Of a stretch of 9,501 nt of DNA, positions 1-7,269 are shown one piece after another. The first letter of the stretch is position 1, and every line of letters begins with the position of its first letter. This stretch comes from an uncultured Muribaculaceae bacterium. Lineage in GTDB: Bacteria; Bacteroidota; Bacteroidia; Bacteroidales; Muribaculaceae. The position numbers and the translations under genes were made by a program. Below the pieces are notes generated by a model that did not search any database, was not told the origin of the DNA, and saw only the letters and a program-made list of their open reading frames with translations. Where the stretch lies: the NCBI GenBank assembly GCA_910587355.1, contig CAJUKF010000030.1:24736-34236 (forward strand), in the 5' to 3' direction.

Positions 1-1
1 C

Positions 2-33
2 TTTAGCGTCGGGTTACAAACCCGCCGAGACTG
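2..33. repeat. Palindromic intergenic repeat unit (REP-like), copy 1
   Basis: A hairpin with stem CGGGTT / AACCCG and loop ACA lies at 10-24, flanked by TTTAGCGT on the left and CCGAGACTG on the right. The same 32 bases recur without change at 7088-7119, and 31 of them at 7209-7239. A diverged copy lies at 3298-3327. Elsewhere this unit is the right half of an inverted pair. Its left partner here would lie before the window, so the element may be cut by the window edge. Confidence 0.85.
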
Positions 34-101
34 CGACTGCATATTAATAATACACTTTAGACATTCACACACAACTTAACAAACCAAATAATTAACATCG
101 T

Positions 102-317
102 ATGAAAAGGAAAAACAATTACGAACAACCCGAGACGCTCGTCACGCGGGTGGAGCTCGAAAGCCCCATCTGCTCCGGCTCATCCAACTTCGTGGGTGAA
201 GACCAGCCCGGCGTAAACATCGCCAAGCAGAATGTGACGACTCCCGACGAGGATGGTGACCGATTTCTCAACGATTTCAGCAACACCCCCTGGGGAGATG
301 AAATCAGCTCAAATTGA
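102..317 (+). CDS. Small hypothetical protein (71 aa) preceding a fimbrillin-like lipoprotein
   Basis: Function unknown. The protein has no signal peptide or membrane segment. It starts with a basic stretch (MKRKNNY), continues with a P-E-x-x-V-x-x-V-E-L-E pattern and SPICSGSSN at residues 21-29, and ends in an acidic, Asn-rich tail containing DFSNTPWGDE. From memory, Bacteroidales genomes carry many small proteins with this layout: a basic start, Y..P, a V.VE.E stretch, a Ser/Gly turn and an acidic end with a Trp. They have no established role. The gene ends 26 bases before the lipoprotein ATG at 344, so the two are probably cotranscribed. The start is the first ATG after an AT-rich leader that lacks a Shine-Dalgarno site, which is normal for this group. 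A structural accessory, an exported peptide or a peptide precursor are all possible; none is shown. Confidence 0.75.
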   Translation: MKRKNNYEQPETLVTRVELESPICSGSSNFVGEDQPGVNIAKQNVTTPDEDGDRFLNDFSNTPWGDEISSN

Positions 318-343
318 TAAAAAACAATCATACACAAATTTAT

Positions 344-3160
344 ATGAAAGTAAATTGCAAATGGGCTCTTGTTCTTCTTCCATTGTTCTTTGCAGGATGC
401 GAGGACAAGATAGAGCAGCCCACACCCTCAATAGCATACGAGGGCGATGATGTGCGCTTCTCGGTGGATAACTCGCCCAACAGCCGCACAATGTATCAGG
501 ATGACTGGGATGAAACCACATCACAGGCTATCTACTGGGGCAACTATGTGACAACCAACGCGGAGTTTATCAACATATACTGTCCCGATAACCCCGAGCG
601 CGGTTTCGCCCGCTATAAAGTGACCGCGCAGCCGAATTCAAGTGTAGCAGAAACCATTGTAAAGACAAGCGAGATAGGCGTGCAGTGGGGCGCGTCCGGG
701 AAGCCGTATACGTTCTATGCATTCTACCCGGCCGACAGAGCAAGCACAACGCTCGAAAACGGCAACACAATCCGTGCTACCGTAGGTACTGGCCAGAGCC
801 CCACTGTATATAAGTACCGAGAAAGCGCTTCGGATGCTGCAAGCTCCTTGACAGACCTGGATAGTTTCAAGAAGTACAACAGCGATAATTACACCGGCAC
901 GACAGCATCCGGCACGCCCAAGATAATCTATGGCATGCCGGATATGAACTCGGCCGTGATGGTTGCGCGCAAGACAATGCCGGCAGATAAGTTCGGCCTC
1001 GACGTGCCTCTGCAGTTCAATGTTCTTGCGGATGTACATGACATAACCCTGAACGGACCGGTGACGCCAAACACGCTCGGCGGCAATGCAAATTCAGCTA
1101 ACCCAGACGGTATCCCTGCGCAGTTCATACAGATTCAGGCACTGACAATAGAAGTGGTGGATCCGGACGCAAAAGATGAGAATGGACAGACCATAACGGA
1201 TATAAGCAAATTACCGGTGGATAATTCCGTTGCGATTTCAGGGTCATTTGACCTCAATATGGCCGAGGGCGCAGACAAAGTTGTTGATAATGTTTCGGGA
1301 AATGCAACCATTCAGCTGCAGACATCGATGACGATTGATGAAAACGGAGTTTCGAGCGTGTATTATCCGACATTGTTTGTGCGCGGTACATCGACGGCAT
1401 ACAAAGACATAGACCATCTTCGCTTACGGGCATTCCTGATACCCGGACAGGTTACCGGCAATGATTTGCGTAAACTCCGAGTGCATCTGCAGACTAACTG
1501 CGGCGACTTCTATCAGATGCTTGAAAATGACGGAAATTTTGTCACAGGCAATATTTATCCTGTAAAATTCGGCTATTTCAAAACACGCGGTGTAGACTTT
1601 GACTTGAAGGCATGGGTGTCGCAGCTTGACCCCGATATCTACCTTTCGGAACTCTCAGTGCCGGGAGCATGGCATGCTGCCAATCCGGCCGCACAGGGCG
1701 GCCGCTCCATTCAAGAGCTGTATGATGCCGGAATTCGCGCTTTCGAAGTGCACACCATTAACGGTACACAACCGTATGTTGACAATGAATTCAGCACGGA
1801 GCTTACATCCAGCAATGTGTCGAGTCAGACATTCGAGGACAGAATGTTCAACCTCAGTACGCAGACCCCGTCAACTGTGGTCTCTGGAAATAATGATGAT
1901 ATCACCTCAAATGGTTGGTGGAACCTCGATGTTACAGCAATAAACATGACGGTGACTCAGACAGAGACAAGAACCTATTCGCAGTGCCCGAAATTCTATC
2001 TTCGACTGTTCCGCACATCAAATATATCCTCAGAAGACGACCCCGAAGCCTCATACTCGGATGCACTTATAAGTGCAGCCAACAATATGAAACCCTCGGG
2101 ATTCATGTTTCTTGAGTTTGGCCACGACAATGGAGGTTATACTAGAGGGGTCAATGTACCCTGCAAAACTGTCACCGAAACACGAACGAGACAAAAGACC
2201 GGCGTAAGCCTAACCGGAAGACGGCCACCCGTGGTGAGTGCCACTGTAGCAAATGTAACTTGGGATATAGATAAAGTATTTACAGACGCAGATGCATGGT
2301 CGGACTGGACGCAATCGTCAGTGACATATGACGGCACTGTATCGTTTACAAATGAGCAGTGCTGGTCAATAGCAGTGGAATCATGTCTCAACAGATTGCG
2401 CAGCAAAAAAAACGAGGCTACCGGACGTTCGACTGTGCTCTATACAGGTGAAATAACGGCCAACACGACCATTCGCGACATTCAGGGCTACCTGATAGCC
2501 AAAATCAATACAAACAATTATGCTGAGGGCGATTCTGACAATCTGGGTGACAATGAAAATACGGCGAACAACACTATGATTGGATGGTCGGGCGACACGC
2601 CGGCCATATTCTCGCGCTGGATAGAAGGTTCGGGTGACGAGCCGATGACAATCAATATGAAATGGGGGGCTCCGGTAGCGCCATACAGCACACCCGAAAC
2701 GGCACTGCGATGGTGTTTTACAGAATTTGATAACGTTGGTGCAACTGCTGACAATCGAAAAAAAGCTATCGACGCAGTAAATGATGAGATTGCTAAAAAC
2801 TACGCCAACCCCGGGCACAACACATATTATGAAGTATCACTTGGCGGATATCTGAACGGCTCGGCGATTGCTGATAACTACAAGGCTCTTAGCAAGGAGT
2901 TAAACGGGTATGTGTTAAACAAGATAACCAATCCTACGCGCAATCCGGTACCGGTGGGCTTTGTGTTCATGAATTATGCTATTCCTCCGACGGGCGAGGA
3001 AAGCACGTATAATTCCACGGCACTGATACGCGCCATTATCAACAATAACAAGGCGTTCCTGCTCAGACGCGCAGGAGAGGACACGCCAGCACAGCTGAGC
3101 AAGGTGGAGGACAAGACGAATTCCAACTTCACCAACACCACTCAGAATCCTCTTAAGTAA
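344..3160 (+). CDS. Fimbrillin-like lipoprotein fused to a degenerate PI-PLC-like domain (938 aa)
   Basis: Residue numbers count from the ATG at 344. That start gives a clean lipoprotein signal, MKVNCKWALVLLPLFFAGC, with the acylated Cys at 19. The frame stays open back to a TTG at 314, but that start would overlap the upstream stop and add a hydrophilic tail before the signal. Residues ~30-415 resemble Mfa/FimB-type fimbrillins: VRFSV, an SRTMY stretch, IYW and YTFYAFYPA segments. Residues ~424-910 resemble the PI-PLC X barrel. LSVPGAWHAA (434-443 region) matches the PGTHDS loop, IQELYDAGIRAFEVH (456-470) the GARIFDIR strand, TIRDIQGYLIAKI (709-721) the GDARGKIVLL strand, and VGFVFMNYAI (871-880) the final strand before an Asn-rich LIRAIINNNKAF helix. 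The key catalytic residues look replaced (see findings). It is probably anchored in the outer membrane. A binding rather than enzymatic role is inferred. Confidence 0.87.
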   Translation: MKVNCKWALVLLPLFFAGCEDKIEQPTPSIAYEGDDVRFSVDNSPNSRTMYQDDWDETTSQAIYWGNYVTTNAEFINIYCPDNPERGFARYKVTAQPNSSVAETIVKTSEIGVQWGASGKPYTFYAFYPADRASTTLENGNTIRATVGTGQSPTVYKYRESASDAASSLTDLDSFKKYNSDNYTGTTASGTPKIIYGMPDMNSAVMVARKTMPADKFGLDVPLQFNVLADVHDITLNGPVTPNTLGGNANSANPDGIPAQFIQIQALTIEVVDPDAKDENGQTITDISKLPVDNSVAISGSFDLNMAEGADKVVDNVSGNATIQLQTSMTIDENGVSSVYYPTLFVRGTSTAYKDIDHLRLRAFLIPGQVTGNDLRKLRVHLQTNCGDFYQMLENDGNFVTGNIYPVKFGYFKTRGVDFDLKAWVSQLDPDIYLSELSVPGAWHAANPAAQGGRSIQELYDAGIRAFEVHTINGTQPYVDNEFSTELTSSNVSSQTFEDRMFNLSTQTPSTVVSGNNDDITSNGWWNLDVTAINMTVTQTETRTYSQCPKFYLRLFRTSNISSEDDPEASYSDALISAANNMKPSGFMFLEFGHDNGGYTRGVNVPCKTVTETRTRQKTGVSLTGRRPPVVSATVANVTWDIDKVFTDADAWSDWTQSSVTYDGTVSFTNEQCWSIAVESCLNRLRSKKNEATGRSTVLYTGEITANTTIRDIQGYLIAKINTNNYAEGDSDNLGDNENTANNTMIGWSGDTPAIFSRWIEGSGDEPMTINMKWGAPVAPYSTPETALRWCFTEFDNVGATADNRKKAIDAVNDEIAKNYANPGHNTYYEVSLGGYLNGSAIADNYKALSKELNGYVLNKITNPTRNPVPVGFVFMNYAIPPTGEESTYNSTALIRAIINNNKAFLLRRAGEDTPAQLSKVEDKTNSNFTNTTQNPLK

Positions 3161-3171
3161 TCAGCAAATAA

Positions 3172-3188
3172 TCAACGCAAAGCGTTGA
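3172..3188. terminator. Short perfect stem-loop just after the lipoprotein gene
   Basis: TCAACGC pairs with GCGTTGA around an AAA loop, 11 bases after the stop codon at 3160. There is no T-tract, so it is at best a weak terminator or a 3'-end stabilising hairpin. It abuts the composite repeat that begins at 3193. Confidence 0.3.
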
Positions 3189-3192
3189 CGAA

Positions 3193-3364
3193 TTGTAGGG
3201 ACGTGCCTCCGGCACGTATCAACGGAAAAGGCGACAGATTTAGTCTCGGTGGGTTTGTAACCCACCGCACCGATGGCGGTAGTTGCCCGGAGTGCATTAG
3301 CGTCGGGTTGCAAGCTCACCGAGACTATATTCTGTCGCAACGTGCCGAAGGCACGTCCCTACAA
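3193..3364. repeat. 172-base nested inverted repeat (MITE/REPIN-like element)
   Basis: The outer arms, 3193-3217 and 3340-3364, are 25 bases each. They begin TTGTAGGGACGTGCC and end with its complement, differing at one base, and each arm folds on itself as ACGTGCC / GGCACGT. A second pair of arms, GCGACAGA (3231-3238) and TCTGTCGC (3331-3338), is perfect. The third pair, 3241-3263 and 3305-3327, matches at 20 of 23 bases and belongs to the repeat family at 2-33. About 41 unique bases lie in the centre. The order of the arms shows that the whole piece can fold into one long hairpin. No transposase is encoded, so a non-autonomous element is the likeliest reading. Confidence 0.85.
3241..3327. 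repeat. Inverted pair of REP-like units nested inside the composite repeat
   Basis: The left unit (TAGTCTCGGTGGGTTTG...) contains GGTGGGTT / AACCCACC with a TGT loop at 3247-3266. The right unit, in opposite orientation at 3298-3327, contains GGGTT-GCA-AGCTC. In RNA that stem would still pair through two G-U wobbles. The pair has the same organisation as the two at 7033-7119 and 7154-7239. Confidence 0.8.
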
Positions 3365-3420
3365 TATCAATATTCCCCTCCTCATAGAAACGACTATTAT
3401 GTCACATTATAAAACCTTAA

Positions 3421-5634
3421 ATGAATAAATCTATCCACATTATCGCCGCGGCACTTGCTTTGTCTGCAATGTCTTGCGACAACACAATGCCCGGTGATGT
3501 GAATCCGGAAGCAAAAACCGTTATTATCGCCAATACCGCAGCCGAGACAGTGATGTCACGAACGGCCATAGACAACACCGAGTATGAAGGAGGACACGTG
3601 GGCATACTGTGGACTTCCGATGATGCGATAGGCGTCTACGGAGGCACAGTTAAGAACGCACGCTTCGGATGCTCTGCCAGCACGCCTACGGGCCGTGCCG
3701 AGTTTACGGGCAGCTGCGCGTCGCCGCAGTATGCATATTATCCCTATAGCCTCGGGAATGACGGTAAGGACGTGACATCGCTCATCGGTTCGCTTCCTGC
3801 CGAGCAGACCTATAATTCTGCTACCGGAACTCTCGACGGCGACTACAAGTACGGGCGTCCGCGCACGGATGCGGACAACGAATTCGATTTCACACATATT
3901 TTCTCACTCTTCCGCTTCGAGATAGAGGCGACGGGTACACCGCTCGCAGGAGAGACCCTGCAGAGTGTGTCGCTTCAACTTCCTCAGAACCGGCAGCTGG
4001 CGGGCGATTTCACTTTCAACGCTACCGACGGCACATATGCTTTCACCGGCAATACGTCGAATACGGTGACTATGAAGTGGAGCAATACTCCGAGTCTGGC
4101 ATCCGGCCGCACCTATACGGCCTATATGTCGGCTGCTCCTGACCTTCATGCCGATGACGCTGTGGTGATTACGGTGCTCACCGACAAACACAAGGCAACT
4201 TTCACCAAGGCGATTGCATATGACTTCGCAGCTAACTCGGTGTATACTTTCAGACTGCGTCTGAGTGATTTCGCCGAGGAGATGAATGTGGAGGAGGTCG
4301 CTCCCGAACCCGAGGAGGAGACTGCAAACTGCTATATGATTACCTCGGCAGGCATGCACGACTTCAAGGCAACGGTGATAGGCAACGGTCAGAAGGGCAT
4401 CATTACCGGAGCCGGCTTCCATACGGACGACGCCACAATTGCTCCCGTGTCGGCTAAGCTGCTGTGGGAGGACGTGAAAGACTTTATCTCTGATGTCGAG
4501 CTCCGCAACGGCCGCGTGTATTACAAGACCACGACCAATACGGGCAATGCGGTGATTGCAGTCTATGACGGCCCCGACGCCACGGGCAACATTCTTTGGA
4601 GCTGGCACATATGGGGCGTGGGCGACACTCTGCCCGGCACTTACGACTACACGACCAAGGGCGGCATCGTGAACCGGATTATGGACCGCGACCTCGGAGC
4701 CTTCCCTGCCACGGACGAGCAGCGCCTGCAGACGACACGCGTGGCTGAGGATGAAGAAGCCGTGTGCCATGCCATGCTCTACCAGTGGGGCCGTAAGGAC
4801 CCGATGCCGAACTCTATCAAGCGATATGTTGACGGCGTCGAGACCGACCTGACTGCGTTCCCGGTATGGAAGGGCGCGTCGCAGGAGGAGCATACGATTG
4901 CGGCATCGATTCAGCACCCGATGGAGCTGATTAACCGCTATGAGGGCAATAGTGACGGAGACTGGCTCGGAACAGATGTAGAACTTCTGTGGGGTGATGC
5001 CAAATTCAGCGGCAGCAATGCGTCGGGCCGCTGGACAAACGTAAAGACCATTTACGACCCCTCGCCCGTGGGCTACCGTGTGCCCGGTTACTACACTTTC
5101 GACAGCTTTATACCTACGAATAAAAATGAAAGTCAGCTTAAAGGGGTGAGCAGTTATTCAACTGTAGACGGCGTAAAGATTCCGGCGCTCGCAAGCTATA
5201 TTGACTGTGTTATAGAAACTGTGGGAACTTCAAGCTGGCTTCCCAAAGGCATGCACAAGACACTTATCGGAAAAGCTGCCGGGAGCACGTCTAACTCGGA
5301 CAAGATTTTCGGCTACGGCATATATATGAAACGCAACGCCGACGATACGGAGGGTGCGTACTATGCTGCCACGGGCTATCTTTTCCCGAATGTCACAAAC
5401 GAGCACCGCAATGATTTTGCCAAAGGCTCGTACCGCTGGCTCAGCTGCGGCGCCGTAACGAACGCTACGGGCAAAGGCAACCTGTATCTGGGTCATTTCT
5501 ACTGGAAGACGAGTTCGTACAGCAGCGGTGTTGATGCCGGCCTCAACGGCGGCTCGGGCGTAAACGGCTGGGTGAAGACTCAGAACAGTTCTTATCCGTG
5601 GTGCGCTTATGCCATCCGTTGCGTGAAAGAATAA
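3421..5634 (+). CDS. Fimbrillin-like lipoprotein with FISUMP-type C-terminal domain (737 aa)
   Basis: The signal peptide MNKSIHIIAAALALSAMSC ends in a lipobox with the acylated Cys at 19, so this is a predicted outer membrane lipoprotein. Residues ~30-285 resemble the N-terminal Mfa-like fimbrillin domain: SRTAI at 46-50, ILWTSDDAIGVYGG at 62-75, YAYYPYS at 104-110 and FDFTHIFSLFRFEI at 155-168. An acidic linker (EEVAPEPEEE, 291-300) leads to a second region opening with ANCYMI. That region carries LWSWHIW (392-398), MDRDLGA (421-427), YQWGRKDPMP (454-463), DPSPVGYRVP (546-555) and a final AIRCVKE. These are hallmarks of the FISUMP/fimbrillin-associated domain common in Bacteroidales surface proteins, whose function is not settled. 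The gene ends 35 bases before the OmpA-family gene, which suggests cotranscription. No catalytic motif is visible; a structural or adhesive role is inferred. Confidence 0.88.
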   Translation: MNKSIHIIAAALALSAMSCDNTMPGDVNPEAKTVIIANTAAETVMSRTAIDNTEYEGGHVGILWTSDDAIGVYGGTVKNARFGCSASTPTGRAEFTGSCASPQYAYYPYSLGNDGKDVTSLIGSLPAEQTYNSATGTLDGDYKYGRPRTDADNEFDFTHIFSLFRFEIEATGTPLAGETLQSVSLQLPQNRQLAGDFTFNATDGTYAFTGNTSNTVTMKWSNTPSLASGRTYTAYMSAAPDLHADDAVVITVLTDKHKATFTKAIAYDFAANSVYTFRLRLSDFAEEMNVEEVAPEPEEETANCYMITSAGMHDFKATVIGNGQKGIITGAGFHTDDATIAPVSAKLLWEDVKDFISDVELRNGRVYYKTTTNTGNAVIAVYDGPDATGNILWSWHIWGVGDTLPGTYDYTTKGGIVNRIMDRDLGAFPATDEQRLQTTRVAEDEEAVCHAMLYQWGRKDPMPNSIKRYVDGVETDLTAFPVWKGASQEEHTIAASIQHPMELINRYEGNSDGDWLGTDVELLWGDAKFSGSNASGRWTNVKTIYDPSPVGYRVPGYYTFDSFIPTNKNESQLKGVSSYSTVDGVKIPALASYIDCVIETVGTSSWLPKGMHKTLIGKAAGSTSNSDKIFGYGIYMKRNADDTEGAYYAATGYLFPNVTNEHRNDFAKGSYRWLSCGAVTNATGKGNLYLGHFYWKTSSYSSGVDAGLNGGSGVNGWVKTQNSSYPWCAYAIRCVKE

Positions 5635-5669
5635 GAAGACTTTTCTATTAACCCATAAAAATCAATCAA

Positions 5670-6866
5670 ATGAAAAAGTATCTTTTGTCAGCGATGGCGG
5701 CTGTGGCCGTCGTCGGTGCATCGGCCCAGGAGGCCGTGTTAGCAGAAGAGTACACCGAAACGGTGACGAGCGTAGCGCCCGACTTCCGCAGCAACTGGTT
5801 TATCAGTGCGGGCGGCGGCGCGCAGATACTCTTCGGCGACCATGACCGCCAGCCCAAGTTCGGCGACCGCATCTCACCGGCGCTCGACATCGCCATCGGC
5901 AAGTGGTTCTCGCCCTCAATCGGCGTGCGCCTCATGTACAGCGGTCTCTCGGCCAAGGGCGCCACACAGACCTGGAACACCGAGGGCAAGGGCGGCATCT
6001 ACAACACGGGCAAGCCTGTCCCCGGCAAGTTCACGAACGCATACGGCTATCTGTGCGAGCAGAAGTTCAACTTCCTCACGCTGCACGCCGATGTGATGTT
6101 TGACCTCACGAACATGTTCGGCGGCTACAACGCCAACCGTGTCTACGGCATCGCACCCTATATCGGTGTGGGCTGGGGCCATGTCTACAGCAGGCCTCAC
6201 AAAGATGCCGTTGTGGGCAATCTGGGTCTCTACAACATGTTCCACGTGTCGAAGGCATTCGACATCAACCTTGATATCCGCGCATCATTCACCAATGATG
6301 ATTTCGACGGCGAGACAGGCGGCCGCAGTTTCGATGCACTGCTGGGCGTTACCGCCGGTGTCACCTACCGCTTCGCTCCCCGCGGCTGGAAGTCGCGCGT
6401 GATGAAGGAGGTAGTGTACGACAACGACGCTGTGAACGCACTCCGCCGTCAGGTGGCCGACCTCATTGCCGCCAACGAGAAACTCGAGCGTGAGAAAGCC
6501 GGCAAGGTAGTGGAGCACAATACTGTGGTGAACGCCAACGGCACATATCTCATCTACTTCCCGCTCAATGTAAGCTCGCTCTCGAACGCCGACCGCGCTC
6601 AGCTCGAGCAGGTGGCCGACATGATTAAGGGCACTCCTTCGTCGACCGTATTCTCTGTAGTGGGATACGCCGACAAGGCTACGGGTACTCCCGAAATCAA
6701 CGAGACTCTGAGCCGCGAGCGCGCTCAGGCCGTGCGCGAATATCTCGTGAAGGAATTCAATATTCCGGCCGAGCGTCTCGACGTGAAGTGGAACGGCGGT
6801 GTGGGCAACATGTTCTTCGACGACCCGTCGCTGAGCCGCGTGGTAATCATCGCTCCCAAAAAATGA
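5670..6866 (+). CDS. OmpA-family outer membrane protein (398 aa)
   Basis: The signal peptide MKKYLLSAMAAVAVVGASA is followed by Gln20, a typical signal peptidase I site. Residues ~40-235 alternate polar and hydrophobic residues rich in Gly, Tyr and Phe, and include strands such as APYIGVGWG and VTAGVTYRF. This fits an outer membrane beta-barrel. A short heptad-like linker (252-280, NDAVNALRRQVADLIAANEKL) leads to a C-terminal OmpA peptidoglycan-binding domain (~290-398). Its motif is GYADKATGTPEINETLSRERAQAV (332-355, quoted in parts as GYADKATG and LSRERAQAV), with the Asp335 and Arg349/351 expected to contact diaminopimelate. The likely role is tethering the outer membrane to peptidoglycan. 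The gene has strongly biased, GC-rich codon use, suggesting high expression. It is followed by a strong terminator and may share a transcript with the lipoprotein gene 35 bases upstream. Confidence 0.92.
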   Translation: MKKYLLSAMAAVAVVGASAQEAVLAEEYTETVTSVAPDFRSNWFISAGGGAQILFGDHDRQPKFGDRISPALDIAIGKWFSPSIGVRLMYSGLSAKGATQTWNTEGKGGIYNTGKPVPGKFTNAYGYLCEQKFNFLTLHADVMFDLTNMFGGYNANRVYGIAPYIGVGWGHVYSRPHKDAVVGNLGLYNMFHVSKAFDINLDIRASFTNDDFDGETGGRSFDALLGVTAGVTYRFAPRGWKSRVMKEVVYDNDAVNALRRQVADLIAANEKLEREKAGKVVEHNTVVNANGTYLIYFPLNVSSLSNADRAQLEQVADMIKGTPSSTVFSVVGYADKATGTPEINETLSRERAQAVREYLVKEFNIPAERLDVKWNGGVGNMFFDDPSLSRVVIIAPKK

Positions 6867-6972
6867 TTATAGGTTGAATGAAAAATAAATTCATTAATGA
6901 AACCTTGTAATGAGCGGTGAGCGGGCCGTCGCGATGATTCCCCTCTCACTTTAAACCAGTTAATTAAACTGC

Positions 6973-7012
6973 CGGGCAGCCCTCCGTGACGGAGCGCTGC
7001 CCGTTTTTTTTT
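6973..7012 (+). terminator. Intrinsic terminator after the OmpA-family gene
   Basis: CGGGCAGC (6973-6980) pairs with GCTGCCCG (6996-7003). Inside it, CTCCG pairs with CGGAG around a TGA loop, with one C/C mismatch between the two stems. Nine T residues follow at 7004-7012. Stem and T-tract orientation serve + strand transcription. Confidence 0.93.
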
Positions 7013-7032
7013 GTCTCCAGTCGCGGTGGGAC

Positions 7033-7151
7033 TTTAGCCACGGTGGGTTTGTAACCCACCGCCTCCTCTTCCTTCGGCGCTGTTCTCTTTAGCGTCGGGT
7101 TACAAACCCGCCGAGACTGGAGAATCGCCTCCCTACTTGGCTTTGGCGCCG
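7033..7151. repeat. Tandem ~120-base unit, copy 1 (REP-like pair plus duplicated gene tail)
   Basis: It begins with TTTAG, then the hairpin GGTGGGTT-TGT-AACCCACC (7042-7060), a pyrimidine-rich spacer with TTCGGCG, then the inverted unit at 7088-7119. It ends with CCCTACTTGGCTTTGGCGCCG (7131-7151), the same bases that encode the last residues and stop of the ABC exporter at 7249-7269. Spacing to copy 2 is 118-121 bases along its length, so a few indels separate the copies. Copy 1 has no coding role for its gene-tail piece. Confidence 0.85.
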
Positions 7152-7153
7152 TG

Positions 7154-7269
7154 TTTAGTCACAGTGGGTTTGTAACCCACCGGCCCCTCTTTTTTCGGCG
7201 TTGTTCTCTTAGCGTCGGGTTACAAACCCGCCGAGACTGCAATCGCGTCCCTACTTGGCTTTGGCGCCG
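7154..7269. repeat. Tandem ~120-base unit, copy 2, overlapping the 3' end of the ABC gene
   Basis: It has the same order as copy 1: TTTAG, hairpin GTGGGTT-TGT-AACCCAC (7164-7180), spacer with TTCGGCG at 7194-7200, inverted unit at 7209-7239, then the sequence that is the genuine end of the ABC exporter gene (stop codon at 7251-7253 on the - strand). The region from 6867 to 7250 contains no gene; the terminator and these two repeats are what can be seen in it. No T-tract terminator for the - strand operon is visible, so the hairpins may serve in its place. Confidence 0.85.

Noticed and set aside
51..60. TACACTTTAG as a promoter -7 box for the small gene at 102
   Set aside because: It does not match TAnnTTTG in spacing or last base, and no -33 box is evident; left unannotated.
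314..343. TTG start adding 10 residues to the PI-PLC-like lipoprotein
   Set aside because: It overlaps the upstream stop codon and would place a hydrophilic stretch before an otherwise normal lipoprotein signal; the ATG at 344 is preferred.
3185..3412. 75-residue open frame between the two lipoprotein genes
   Set aside because: It runs through the nested inverted repeat and its residues simply translate the palindromes; it begins inside the stem-loop and has no plausible leader.
3904..4917. 337-residue open frame on the - strand
   Set aside because: It lies wholly opposite the FISUMP lipoprotein gene, is rich in His, Arg and Cys with no recognisable motif, and the + strand frame has clear domain matches.
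6890..6901. Palindrome TTCATTAATGAA after the OmpA-family gene
   Set aside because: Short, AT-rich and without partner sites; a proper terminator follows 70 bases later, so no function can be supported.
1..7269. CRISPR array formed by the recurring ~32-base unit
   Set aside because: Copies are widely scattered, occur in both orientations and are not separated by regular unique spacers; only local inverted pairs are seen.
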